DNA from: Nyssa sinensis
Lineage: Eukaryota > Streptophyta > Magnoliopsida > Cornales > Nyssaceae
NCBI GenBank assembly: GCA_008638375.1
Contig: CM018052.1
Span: 5,441,006-5,505,005 of the forward strand
Length of the DNA: 64,000 nt
Reading direction: 5' to 3'
The notes beneath the pieces are model-generated. The model saw only the letters and a program-made list of their open reading frames with translations. It was not told the DNA's origin and did not search any database. Each line of letters starts with the position of its first letter. Position 1 is the stretch's first letter. Of the stretch, positions 12,536 through 25,285 are shown piece by piece. The position numbers and the translations under genes are program-made.

Positions 12536-14440
12536 GCATCGAGATTAGATAAGGGAGGGGGCGTGGCTAAGGGATTGGGAGGAGTTTTATTTCAAAAGAA
12601 AAAGGGGAAGAAGTTGATAAGGATTCGGAACAGAAAATATTAGAGAGAGAGAGAGAGAAACTGTGGGTGCTGAAAGAGGGAGGGGCGAATTGATATATAT
12701 ATATATATATATATATACACCTATACCTGAGTTGATAGGAAGTTAGAAGAAGAGGAGTAAAACAAGGAAAACAGATTGGGATTGAAGTTCTGAGATTCAG
12801 AAGAAGGAACTAGGGTGATTTAGAAGGAGATATTGCGACCAAAAATGTAAGAAGTAAGGTAAGCCAAGTGAATTCTGTTTTAGATTTTTAAGCATTAAGG
12901 TTAGGTTTTATTGCTAGGGTCTGAAGAAGCATGAAAAATGGGTTAAATAGGAAAACGAATTAGAGGAAATGATGCAGAACTGAGAGAGAAATATGTATTT
13001 ATAGGTTATGTGGGATAATCGGATTTTTGTAAAAGTATGCATGAAACCTTTTTTAAATGATGCAAAACTGTTTATACCATGTACAGATTTAATGTAGGGT
13101 TAAATTGGGAGGAAAACAGTGACTTAACAGTCATGAAATTAGAAGTAATAACTTGGTCAGAAGTTCGGGTCTGCCGGAAGACCCAACTGAAAACCCTTAT
13201 TCGAAGAGTTCTAGAGACCTATTCCAACAATAAAGGATGGATATGGAACCCTTGAAGAAATTGGGATCGAAGCCCATTGAGTTTGGGTGAAAAACAGTTC
13301 AAAAAATGCCACCAGTGCCAGAGGGGACCGCCAGAGACTGAGTGGGGAAGATGATGAATAGTGACATCTAAACAATGTTGTGTTGAGGGGTTGCGCACCT
13401 AAGCTACGTCATTGGACTATTTGGTTACTGAATTAAGAGATTGGGTTACATATGCTGATAGGGGATGGGGTTATTCGATCCCTGTTCTCACCTAGTTCGT
13501 TGTTTGGTTTAGGAAATCAAAGAAAAAAATACGCGAGGGCTGCTGCCCCCACGGTTCGAACCAAAGACCAAATTAAAGTAAGGATCCAAACACTGATACA
13601 TGGACCACTGTGCCACTGAGGCACACGTGATCCTAATTCACCGAAATAAGTATATATCATATAATTAAATAAATAAATAAAATAAATCAATTAAATTAGA
13701 ATAAATTAAGATAATTAACCCGTAGTCCAAAATAAATGAATAAATAGTGTTTTCTTATTATCTCAAATACTATAAGGCCAATGGAAAGGTCCGTTTCACG
13801 AGACAGAGCCCCAAAAAATAAAATACCAGATAAAATGTCAAAATGACCAAAATGCCCCTAAGTCAAATGTGAGTCAAACGGACTCCGATCAAATTAAATA
13901 AATAGTGAATTTTTATTATTTTGAGCCTTGTGGACTCAACGGTGAGGTCTAAATTGTGAAAATAGAACCCGAGAAATAGGGACATGTAAATGACCATTTT
14001 GCCGTTTTGGTATATAAGTCCAAATAGAAAACTGTGAAAAGCCTAAATTAGTAAAAGAGATACTTAGAGTAGCGAGATGTACAAATTGATAAATGACATT
14101 AAAACTGAGATGTGTTTATTGATTTATAGGCCAGGCAAAGGGAAAAGAGAAAGATACGGAATATTAAAGTAGAACTTACGAATTTAAGGTAAGTAAACTC
14201 TTATATCTTATACGTGATTTTTCAAGCCACATTCTTTCTATTACTGCCAAAATTTTGTACTCATGTACGTAACCACTGTTATTGTCCCACCATTGATATT
14301 GTTCTATCTGGTGGATGCTTATTGACTGTTATCTCATGATTTGCTTCATTGTACTGTGCCTATCATTGTGTGTTTATGTTATGACATTCCATACCTAATA
14401 CACTTCTTATGAAATTAAGATAGAATCCTGATTTATGTTA
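12226..14440 (+). mobile_element. LTR-H copy 1, 3' truncated
   Basis: It starts TGTAATACCCTGACCC and is collinear with the solo LTR-H at 20177-23384; 13780-13990, for example, matches 21780-21990. TA tracts occur at about 12513-12535 and 12693-12717. The donor AAG|GTAAGTAAAC has its GT at 14189. The copy breaks off 250 bp later, where a second LTR-H starts, so no acceptor or 3' end is present. No coding region is seen. Confidence 0.75.
13553..13615 (-). repeat. tRNA-like (SINE-like) relic inside LTR-H
   Basis: On the minus strand a box A TGGCACAGTGG (13615-13605) is followed by a box B GGTTCGAACC (13562-13553). This is the arrangement of a tRNA-derived SINE head. Its wording resembles the relic at 4094-4180, which lies in a minus-orientation LTR, so both sit antisense to their host LTR. 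Confidence 0.4.
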
Positions 14441-17332
14441 TGTGATACCTTGACCCAAATTGTAACCGAATGAACCATGTAAACCCGAGCCGTTAGGGCT
14501 TCTTGTTTTAATATGGAATAAAATGGACGGTTTGGAAACTCGATAGTTTCAAAAGTACAGATAATGCCTGGGCGATGCCCGAGAAGCCATGAACGAATAC
14601 CAAAATAAAAATAAAAATTTAAAATAAGTAAAATAAAATACAATAGAATAAAAAGAAAAAATGAAAATGAAAATGAAAATTAAATAATAAAATAAAAATA
14701 AATAAAAAATATATATGTGGAAAAAAGTATATGTGTAAATGTGTAGGTGTATAAATATATATATATATATATATATCAGTATATATGAAACCATGACATA
14801 TATATAATAAACCGTATATATATACATATATGTATGTATATAACAACTTGGATAAGCATGCACTGGTTGTGATAAGGGAGGGGGGGCGTGACTTATAGAT
14901 CTAGGAGTTTGATTTCAAAAAAAAAAAAAAAAAAGATGAAGCTGATAAGGATTTCGGAACAAAACGACAGAAAATAAAAAGAGAAAAGAGTGATTGCTCC
15001 CAATTCTTCGTTACATCAAAACCGTTAAACCGATACGACGGGAACGCAATCAAGGTTTTGAACACAAGAATAATTCAAATGGGACACTTGGAGTAGTCAG
15101 CAGTAAGGGTTCTTGCGCCATTGATGGATGGAAAATTCATCACAATCGAAGCGATTGTGCCGAATATGCCCCAGGAGGGGAAAACGCTTCAAGATTCCTT
15201 GTCAGGTTCATATTTTTCGAGGATTGAGGCCTTCCCGATGGTGAAATCGAAAATTTCTGTAGGTGGACTGCATTTGATTTAGGACATTGATGCGTCTTTT
15301 ACTTTGTTTGAGGCTGTGGTTGTGAAGGAGAAGAAAAGTAAGGATGACAAGAGTGTGGATGAGATATTTAAACTCGTGAATAAAAATGTGAGGAAAAAGG
15401 GGGCCATGGAAGCTTTAGAGCCGCCAAAAAATGTTATCAAATCAGAGCTTTTCTTGCATCAAAAGGAAGGGTTGGGGTGGTTGGTCTATAGGGAGAATTC
15501 TTGTGAATTACCGTCTTTTTGGGAAGAGAAAGATGGGGCTTATATCAATGTGTTGACGAATTATCATACTAATGATCGGCCTGAGCCATTATGTGGTGGA
15601 ATTTTTGCTGATGATATCGGATTGGGTAAAACTCTCACTTTGCTTTCTTTGATTGCTTTTGATAAATATAGTAGTTCTATTGATTCTTCAAATCATACTA
15701 GTGGGGTAAATGTAGAAAAAGCTGAGGAAGTAGATGAAGGGGATGAGAGATTTGTTGATTTGGATGTAAAGAAGTCGAAGAGGAGAGTGAGCAGGAGGGT
15801 CAATAATTCACGTAAAAATTGCAAAACTTGAGGATACCAATTTGGATAAAGTGGTGAAAGGAAAATCAGTTGATGGATTTGATAGTTCTTCTAATTCTTT
15901 AGGCCCTAAAACAACATTGATTGTGTGCCCCCTTATGTGTTTTCATCATGGATTATGCAGTTAGGAGAACACACTAGACCCAGAAAGTTGAAGGTGTATA
16001 TGTATTATAGTGAACGGACTTAAGATGCCAATGAACTTCTGAAGTATGATATAGTTTTGACTACTTATAGTACTCTGTCTAATGAAGAATCTTGGTTAGG
16101 ATCACCTATAAAAAAGATAGAGTGTGGTGGCAAGTCATATTGGATGAGGGACATATGATTAAGAATATAAATGCTCAAATAAGCCGTGTTGTCACTAACT
16201 TGAATGCTAAACGAAGATGGGTTGTTACAGGAACACCCATTCAAAATGGATCATTTGATTTGTTCTCTCTCATGGCATTTTTATGGTTTAAGCCATTCTC
16301 AATTAAAAGCTATTGGAATAGCTTGGTTCAACGCCCACTTGCTCAGGAAAGGAACAAGGGGCTCTCATGGCTGCAGGGAACTCAGAGGGAAAGGAAGATT
16401 CACGAAATACTAGGATGCACTGATAAAGTAAGTAAACTCTTATCTCTTATACATGGTTTTCCAAGCCACATTCTTTCTATTACTACCAAAATTTTTGTAC
16501 TCATGTATGTACCCACTATTATTGTCCCACCATTGATATCGTCCTATCTGGTGAATGCTTATTGACTGTTATCTTATGATTTGCTTCATTGTACTTTGCC
16601 TATCATTGTATATATATGTCATGATATTCCATACCCTATATACTTCTTATGAAATTACGATAGAATCTTGATTTATGATAAATGCTAGGTTTTGTGCTCT
16701 GTCACATTATCCATCCGATGCTATCTGATTGAAAGGACCTACTGGTCGACTTATGAGACTTACGGGTTGAGTCCATGAATGGACACATGGCAATGATGGC
16801 ATTTTTAGGCAGTGAGTTAAAAGGGCATTTTATATGCATTCATGTTAATGAGGGGTATGGCAGGCTTCCAAAAGACCGAGGGTCTGCCAAACCCTGAATA
16901 GAGTAAATGCATCATTCATGGTTGATTGTTATATTGACATTTATTGGATTCATAGGATGTTTTTATTTTCCTATGAATAGTTCTATGTTGATAGTACCTT
17001 ATTTGTTGGACTTGATTGTTATCGATTCATTTTAGCAGTGTATTTATGTTGATTGCGTCATTGAGCTTTTTCCATATTCATGCTACACCATTACTCATAA
17101 TTGTTATTGTGCCTTATTATTCATTGGTCATTGTGGCATTTTACTATTAACTGCAACCGTTTTCATGACTGGTTATCATGTTACCTTTGAGTTTTTATTT
17201 CTTTATGTACCCGTATTGGAAATGGGCTTTTACATAATGAGTTTTGTTAGCTCACCCCATTTACTTATTTTTTTAGGTAAGAATGCTACAGAACCACAGT
17301 AGGAGTTCAGGAGCTTAGGGAGACAGTTGAGG
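14441..17332 (+). mobile_element. LTR-H copy 2 carrying a captured helicase fragment
   Basis: It starts TGTGATACCTTGACCC and matches LTR-H copy 1 through the TA tract at 14753-14776, up to about 14,985. It then switches to SNF2-type coding sequence and returns to LTR-H sequence at about 16,379. From there it matches 22085-23070 of the solo LTR-H, including the donor GTAAGT (GT at 16428) and an acceptor TTTTTTTAG (ends 17276). The foreign segment replaces about 1.5 kb of normal LTR rather than adding to it. The 3' end, about 0.3 kb, is missing because an LTR-A inserted at 17333. Confidence 0.7.
14990..16378 (+). pseudogene. HIRAN-SNF2 helicase fragment (SMARCA3/RAD5-like), captured and disabled
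   Basis: This is a piece of a plant HLTF/SMARCA3-like (RAD5-family) helicase, a chromatin remodeller and DNA-damage-tolerance factor. In order it shows the end of a HIRAN domain (NAIKVLNT at about 15043-15066), a linker, helicase motif I (GLGKT, about 15622-15636), motif II as DEGH where DEAH is usual (about 16144), and motif III (VVTGTPIQN, about 16222). The RING and C-terminal helicase lobes expected next are absent. It is broken by TAG at 15094 and 15280, TAA near 16020, and frameshifts near 15815, 15945 and 16120. No intron interrupts it, so it may come from cDNA or from an intron-poor parent. It lies wholly inside an LTR, just upstream of that LTR's splice-donor-like site. Confidence 0.8.
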
Positions 17333-18837
17333 TGTAATACCCCGACCTAAAACACACGAGTAATATGACTCATATTACGGGATTAGAAATAATAGTGTAA
17401 ATATAACTACAAAAGCACCGAACGAAGTGGCACGCATTATGAGATTTTAGAACAGTAGTCTAAAACTAGCTATAAAGGAGCAACAATTGGGCAATATACA
17501 AATATTCATAATTTTGAATATATACTTACGTTACATGTATAAGTGTACATAGTGATATATATGTATATAATTATGCATAAATGAATATATGTATCATACA
17601 CACACTAAGTGTGTATGTGAGAGTGCGGTGGAGTGTATTTAGGTATACATGTGTACATTATATACCTATATATATACATATAAAGAGATATATATATATA
17701 TATATATATATGCATATGCATACATACATAAATGCAGCAGCAAGTGGGCTGATTTGAGAGGAGTGATGGGAAGGGTCGGTTGCTACTAGTGTGTGTGTGT
17801 GTGTGTAAGTGAGTGTCTTGGTGTGTGTTTAGAGTGTAATATGGATACCTGAGCGCACAATGGTAGTAAGCATTGAATGAGAAAAGAAAGAAAGCAGAAT
17901 GGGAAGGAAATGAAAAGGGCTGTGAGAGAGGAAGAAGAGAGAAAGGGGGGCAGCCATATGATGGTCTATATATATATGTATACACATGCACTGAATGTGC
18001 GTTTAGAAGGGAGAAATTAGAAGCTAAGGGCACTGGAGTATTCAGAAGTATAAGGGAAGAAATATAAGAAGAAGAAAAAGGGAGAAATCACTGTTAGAGG
18101 TAAGAACATCAAAACCCATTATTTTGTTCTCTTTAAGATTCTTACATATGTACAAACCGTTTAGGTCTTATTTATGTATGCATGATATCTAGGGTGTACA
18201 ACTTGAACAAAGCATGAAAATCTGACCTTAGAACAGTCCAAAAACACTAAATCCGTACATGGCTGCCATGGATGGACCTTAGATGGAGCAGGTTTCTAAT
18301 TGTTGAAACCAAACCATGTTTGACTTATAGGAACCTCAACAAGACTCCCAAAGTGTTTTAAAAACACTAAGCTGCGACCTTATAACTCAAGATAAACCCT
18401 AGAAATCGAAGTTGCAAGTTTGGGTTTTGAAACCCAACCTCCCAAAATTACACCAAAATTGACTTTAAGGAATGAGGAATGAAACCCTTTGACAAGAGGG
18501 ACCAAATAGGCCAAGTCACACATGAAATAATGGAGAAACGAGCATTTACTAAGGGGATACCCAAAAGTGCCATGTGAGGTGGAACGAGCCTTCTAGCTCA
18601 ATCCAGAATTCCAAATCAATGCCAAAATGTAAAGTGTACTCCTAGAAACAGTTTAGGGTTGAAAACAAAGAGATTTGACCCCTCAAAGTTCATGAAAATG
18701 AAAATGAAAAAATTCAGGAATTAGCACAGCAGCAGCTCAGGCGTGGGGAGAAGAAGACCCCGTTGAGCCAACTCGTGAGTTGACTCAGCCGATTCCTGAC
18801 AGTTATACTACAACTCCGTCGACTCAGACACGTGTCG
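17333..18837 (+). mobile_element. LTR-A copy 2, left half
   Basis: It starts TGTAATACCCCGACC at 17333 and is interrupted at 18837 by LARD-B. The TSD TGTCG (18833-18837 and 28175-28179) shows that the LTR resumes at 28180. Together the halves make about 4.0 kb, close to the 3.7 kb of LTR-A copy 1. A TA tract is at about 17691-17712, and a GT/TG run at about 17790-17806. The open frames here are low-complexity. Confidence 0.8.
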
Positions 18838-19352
18838 TGTAATACCCCGAAAATCTGACATGATCCAGACTATATTCTAACCTAATAAAAATAGGTTGAG
18901 TAACACTAATAATTCGAGATAACCCAAAATGCAGTAAATCATGATTGGATTAATTATTAGAAAATATGAAATTAATCCAGACCCCTAAAAATGGTGTCTG
19001 CTCGAAAAACGAATAATCTAGTCAACCGAGCCAAAATAAATTGAGTTAATATCAAAATTTACAATATGGAATCAATACGGAGAATAAAATGTGAAGAGGG
19101 AATAAAGTATTAATGGGGTCCTAATATTAATAAAATAAATAACAGTGAAACCAAGTCTTGGCTTTATAAGTTGATATTTTCTGGATAAAAATAAAATGGT
19201 TAAAGACAAGAATAAATATGGAAGTACCTATGAACGCATATATATATATATACCAATTAATTATATGAATTATATAAGTGAATAATAAATAAATATTTAT
19301 ATTTATTATATTAAAAGCTCCATAGGAAGCTGCTAGACGGACAGTCGTATAT
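18838..19352 (+). mobile_element. LARD-B 5' LTR remnant (LTR-E family)
   Basis: It starts TGTAATACCCCGAAAATC and is nearly identical to the first 0.5 kb of the 3' LTR at 24206. At about 19352 it jumps directly into internal sequence (ATATTTGGGTGAAAGG), which in the sister element at 59275 lies well after the primer-binding site. A deletion therefore removed most of this LTR, the primer-binding site and the start of the internal region. Confidence 0.8.
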
Positions 19353-22300
19353 AATATTTGGGTGAAAGGTTGAGGTTACCTATACAAAATGAGAACTCGA
19401 GGACAATTAGACATGAAATGATTTGGGAGTCAATGTCTACATCAGAGCACTAAGTCATGGAATAAACACCATAGAGTACCTGAGCCATGGATACTAGGTC
19501 CCACTTTTGGAGATAGATGTGGGATTATGGAAGTCTTTAGTAATAGGCAATAAATCTGTGATTCTAAAGCGTTTGACTAGGGGTCAACTGATCTGGAGTT
19601 GTAAACATTGGAGATTCATTAGTATCACCGAGTGATATTTGAACAAGGATTAATGATCTTTGGGGACATGATTGAAGTTGATTTTTCCTTGGATGATTAG
19701 GATGATCAGATACTCAATACTTCTTGGGAGATAGAAGTAGGCCTATAAGTGAAATTGACGATCTTGAGAATTTGAGGATTATATTAGAGTAACACAGTAG
19801 AAAAGTAAGTTCTCGGTTAATGATTCTTTGGGAAAGATCAGACTAGAACTGAATTTGTGGACTATTGAGTAACTTAGATAATTATATGATTGAATAATTT
19901 TTGGTGATGATAGCGTGTTTAGTCACTACAGTTAATAATCCTTGGGAGAACAGACTATGCTATGATTAAATCGATGATTCTGAGGCAATTAAACTAATCA
20001 AATGCATGGTAAATTTGGGTGGAAAATTGACTCTAGGTCAGTTAACTCTGGAATTGGTCATTATAATTATGGATACCGAAATGAGGATTTGGTGGAATCA
20101 GATATGATTGAATAATCTTGAGGATGATTGTCGCATTCGATTTAATGTGAAATAAATATCAAACCTTTGTGATAGTTGTAATATCCCAACCCGGGATATA
20201 GCGTGTACACCGGGCTGGACCGGGCTATAAAATGTAATCCCGAATTATAAGCCGTGAAATGATATAAATAAAAGTGGATGCGTAATACACTGTATTGTTT
20301 AATTACGATGCATAGGTACGAGAGGCAAACAGTTACGGGTGTCCGGGTGCCGTTGCACCGGAAGCCGAGTTTATTGAAAAACGTGCAAGTGAATGTCGAC
20401 GCATAAATTTTTATTGTAAATCTAAATGATTATGAATATTATATATATAGATATATATATATATATACGGTTGGATGATATATATATATATTATAATACA
20501 ACATAATTAAATGAAAAGAAATAAAATGGAAAGAAAGGAACTGCATGTGGGTCATGTGTGGTGGCAACATGCGGTGCATGTGTGTGTGTTAGGTGGCAAG
20601 GCCACCGACTGAAAATCAGCCAAGAGAAAGCTATGTGTGTGAGATGTCTTGTGTGCATGTGTGTGGTGTCACCACGGCTACAGGTGGCAAAAGCCACCGA
20701 CTACTGAGTCGGTTGGATAATTAGAAAGGAAGAGAGAGTTAGACAGAGATTGAAGATGTGAGAGAAACTGAATCGCAAGGAAGAAAGAAGTGGGAATAGA
20801 GAGAGAAAGAAAGAAAATGAATTTTTGGGAAAGGGTTGAGAAAACCTACAAACAGGTATATTCCTGATTTAAATTATATTCATTTATATTGTTAATAGGT
20901 GTCGTTACTGTTAGAGTTGATGAGAATCCGAAATAGAACAGAAAAATAAGAAAAACCAGAACTGGGTTACGGCTGGCAATGGTGATTAAAAATAGCTGAA
21001 ACCAAACCAAGATTTGAACCATAAAATGAATAGGAAATGTCTCTAGGGACCCAACGCACTTCGAATCAGCTTAAATGGTCAAGAAATGGCCATTCTGTGG
21101 CCAGTTATCCCCTCACCGGTGCAACGCCGGAAACTGGAAATGGGTGCGTGAAACCGGTGGTGTTAGAGGTTAAAACCGGTCCTAAAATGTTCCTTACAAT
21201 GTTAGATTTCATTTGGAACGAAAACCGTAGGAAACGGACGTGAAATCAGGGAGATCCGTAGGGACTTTCGCTATTCCGGCGACCGTGGCCGGAAAAACCA
21301 CCGGAGAAGACGACCGGATTAACGGGGGCTTCTTCGGGTCATAACGGGACCGGGTTTGGGTCGGACCGGGTCGGGACCCGACCGAAAATGATTAGGGGCA
21401 GTGATGCTATGTCGTTTTGAATGTAAAATTAAAAATCAATTGGGCTGTTTGGTTGCAGAGACAATAAATAGAGATGGGGTTTGGGGGGTTATCCAAACCA
21501 TGGATAGGGATAGGGAATTGGGTTATTGTATTCCGGTTCTTGAATGAAACTGAACCGTTTGGTTCAGGAGAAAGGCTGACCGGTTTAGAGTTTTGGGGTC
21601 TGAACCAACTGGTTCAGACCGCAGCTTATGGAATTTATGAACCGGCCCCAAATGTTTTGAAAAATTCCACTAAGGCCCAACAGAAAAATGTTAATTTTAC
21701 AAAAATACCCCTGACTCAAAAGTGGGTCAAACGAGGTCCAAATAGGGCAAATGAATAGTCAATTTTTATTATCCCGGATGCTCTGAGTCCAATGGTGAGG
21801 TCCGTTTCACGAGACGGAGTCCCGAAAAGTTACGACTTGTAAAAATGACCAAAATACCCCTGCTTCATAGGTGAGTCAAATGGACTCCGATTGAATTAAA
21901 TAATTAGTGAATTTTTATTATTCTGAACCTTCCGAATCTATTGGTAATGTCAAAATTATGAAAAGAGGTTCCGAGAACAACGGACATATAAAAGTCTAAA
22001 TAAGTATTAGAAATACTGATCATAGCAAGGCATAGAATCTGGTGAATAGAAATTATTCTGAAACGTATTTACTGATATATAGGGAACTCAACGGGAAAAG
22101 GAAAACCTACAGAAGACTGATTTAGCAATGCATTAGAGGTAAGTAGATACCCTTTTCTCTTCCATGTGGTGTTATCAAGCCAAGTTCATTCTTTTACTGC
22201 CAAACTTGTACTCCTGAGCGTATCTGATGTTATTGTCTCCACAATGTGATATTGTTCTATCTGGTGGACATTGATTTATTGTTGTACCATTGTTATCATG

Positions 22301-24205
22301 TTGAACCGTACTTTCAAATGCCTATTGTTATGTTTTCATTGAATTGATGATATTCCATTTTATATACTCCTATGGAATCATGTATGATCATGAAATGTTT
22401 ATGTATACTGGATTTGTGCTCAGTCACAATATCCATCCGATGCTTTTAAATTCACTGAAGACCTTCGGGTCGAGTCCGTGAACGGACATATGGCCATACA
22501 CTGGAATGCACTGAAGGGGGTAAACCGGGCCCCCAAGGACCGAGGGCAAATCAAGCCCTGACATAGAACAAAAGCATCTCTAATACGATTGCTGAACTAA
22601 AATTGTTGAATTACATTGTTCTTGTGATTATCTTGTATTGCGAGATATTCCTTGATTGATTTATTGTGATCAATTATAATGGCAGTACTTTCTTGTTATT
22701 GTATTATCGTCGAGAATTCCAGGACATTGTTATGCCATTCCTACTGATTTCACATTGTGATCCCACTGTTCATTTGCCACTGTTCACATGTTAAGAGTTT
22801 CATGTTGATGTTATGTCCCTTACTCCTAATTGTACATGGTGTTCTATTGTTTATTGGCCTTTATGGCAACTGTTCCCATTGGCTATTATAGCATCTTATT
22901 TTATGATTGGCTATCATATTCTTATTCTTGGATTCATATTCTTTTATGATCCTCGATACCAGTATCGGAGATCTGTATTTACTTGCTCGGCTCTTGTAGC
23001 TCATTCCACCCTCCTCACCCCCATTTCAGGTACTGATGCCGCGAGACCCCGGTAGGAGTTTAAAGACATAGAAGGACATGTGAGGAAATGCATCAGTTTA
23101 TGTTTTAGTTCTCCCATGTATTCACCACCCTCGGGTGCTGGTCATGTTGGTTCTTAATTTATTTATGTAGAACCATACTATGTATTGTAAAGACTTTCGC
23201 TAACATTGTGTATTGAAAGACTTCCGCTGATGTACTATTACTGATAAGACTTCCGCTGTTATTGTTTTGAGGTTTTAGTACTTTACATATTAGTACTATG
23301 ATACAGGAATGGAAAAAGTAGGGACGGCCTTCGGGTCGGCCCCGCGACACGAGATCCGCATAGGGTGGGTTTCGGGTCGTGACAATAGTATATATTTGTG
23401 GATTGTCAACTAGACTTATTATGAAATTTTCTGGGTCTGGTTTGATACTTGTGATTGAGGACATCAAAATGATTATTTTGTGGACTCAAATGTGATTGAT
23501 TGATCTTAGTGGTTGATTTCTAACTATTTAAGGATGATGATCAAATTTGATCTTGGTAATGGCATGTATTTGGTGGATCTATTGATTAAGGGAAAATAAC
23601 TATAGGTAAGCTAACCTGACATTGATAATTATGCTTGTGGATATATTGATTAGGGAGACAATGACTCTAGGTCAGGTAACTTTGATATTGATCATTATGA
23701 TTGTGGGTATCATAAGGATTATTTGGGAACTCAAATCTGATTGAATAATCTTAGTAGATGATTTTTAATCATTTGAGAATGATTCCCAACTTTGAGGTAA
23801 CATAGATTTGATATCAAAATTTTGGTGACAACCTATATTTAGTGAGTTATAAATCAAGACTTCTAGTGGATATTTTGAATTTGATCTGAACTTGTGAGAT
23901 TTGAGGTTATAAACTCGTGATACTTGGAGACATGTTAGTATTCTGCTGGAGGTCAAGATTGCGTGACGGTATATTTTGTGGCTTGTCAATCATAATTATG
24001 GATTTTTTTGGATCTGATTTAACAGTATGATTGGGGATTTTTTTTACTAGTATGGAGACATGACAATGAAAGTAATCGAGGTTAAACTTTATGATACATT
24101 ACTGAATCATTAGGTCCTCCGTAGATAAATCTGACTGCCAGATGATTACTTCACTATAAGACTAGTTGAGTTTTAGGGACAAAACTCTTTTGAAGGTGGG
24201 TAGAA
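19353..24205 (+). mobile_element. LARD-B non-coding internal domain
   Basis: Without the solo LTR at 20177-23384 this is about 1.6 kb. It aligns with the internal domain of the element at 59275-60795. No gag or pol motif is present in any frame. The sequence instead consists of diverged repeats, with recurring phrases such as GATTGAATAATCTT and GATCATTATRATTGTGG. The end is a purine-leaning stretch (TGAAGGTGGGTAGAA) directly before the 3' LTR, in the polypurine-tract position. This fits a large retrotransposon derivative (LARD) that depends on enzymes from another element. Confidence 0.75.
20177..23384 (+). mobile_element. Solo LTR, family LTR-H
   Basis: It starts TGTAATATCCC and ends GGGTCGTGACA, flanked by an exact TSD, ATAGT, at 20172-20176 and 23385-23389. 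The unoccupied paralogous site is visible at 60173-60177 in the sister LARD, which confirms both ends. A TA tract is at about 20440-20485. The donor AGAG|GTAAGT has GT at 22139, and the acceptor CCCCCATTTCAG ends at 23029, giving an intron-like stretch of 891 nt. The open frames in it (for example 21474-21758) have no recognisable domain. Confidence 0.9.
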
Positions 24206-25205
24206 TGTAATACCCCGAAAATTTGACATGATCCAAACTATATTCTGACCTAATAAAAATAGATTCGATAACACTAATAATTCGAGATAACCCAAAATGC
24301 AGTAAATCATGATTGGATTAATTATTAGAAAATATGAAATTAATCCAGACCTCTAAAAATGGTGTCTGCTGGAAAAACGGATAATTTAGTCAACCGAGCC
24401 AAAATAATTTGAGTTAATATCGAAATTTATAATATGGAATTAATACGGATAATAAAATGTGAAGAGGGAATAAAGTATTAACGGGGACCTAATATTAATA
24501 AAATAAATAACAGTGAAACCGAGTCTTGGCTTTATAAGTTGATATTTTCTGGATAAAAATAAAATGGTTAAAGACAAGAATAAATACCGAAAGTACCTAC
24601 GGACGCATATATATATATATATATATATATACCAATCAATTATATGAATTATATAAGTGAATAATAAATAAATATTTATATTTATTATATTAAAAGCTCT
24701 ATAGGAAGCTGTTAGACGGACAGCCGTATATAAGCAACAGAAGTTGCTGGAAAGAGGCGCAAATCGTGAAGCTTCTGGATATTGGTATAAAAATGGAGAA
24801 AGAGAGAGTCGGTGGGAACCAATTGAGAAAAAAAAAAAAAAAAAAAAAAAAAGCAAAGAAGAAGCTTAAAGCTTCTAAAGTAGAAGAGAGAGTCGTCGGT
24901 GAAGTTGTTGGAAACATGGAAAATTTGGATAAAGGGGTAGCGTTGGAAGCTTGAAAACTTGTGGAAAAATAGGGAGAAACCGAGAAGCTTCCATAGAAGA
25001 GTGGGTCGGTACAGCAGAGAGAAAGAAGGGTCTCTGTTTCCATATTTGATTCACTAGCTTCATTTGTTTATATAGATTCATTTGCATATATGAAAAATCC
25101 AAAATGGGTTGCTCAATTAGTGCGGTCCACTGATTGGGGAAAGGAATCACTCCTAATTACGGTTGGCAATATAGAGAAGGTCCTTCAACTACTGTCGATT
25201 TTTCG

Positions 25206-25285
25206 ATACGGCCTTATGGCTTAGCGGTGGTCTTCTCGTCTCCATTACCTATTCACACTGCTGGACATGGGTTCAACCAAGTTCT
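25206..25285 (+). repeat. tRNA-like (SINE-like) head
   Basis: Box A TGGCTTAGCGG (25217-25227) and box B GGGTTCAACC (25269-25278) are about 40 bp apart, as in tRNA-derived SINEs. No full tRNA cloverleaf follows. The stretch lies in the LTR segment that is unique to this copy. Confidence 0.4.

Noticed and set aside
13553..13615. A true tRNA gene
   Set aside because: Only box A and box B are present; no acceptor stem or anticodon arm can be paired.
14549..14863. A tyrosine/isoleucine-rich membrane protein
   Set aside because: It is a translation of AT and TA microsatellite DNA in an LTR; similar frames occur at 12288, 24440 and 40014.
15304..16565. A functional SNF2 helicase gene
   Set aside because: Several stops and frameshifts, RING and C-terminal helicase lobes missing, DEAH changed to DEGH, and both borders lie inside an LTR.
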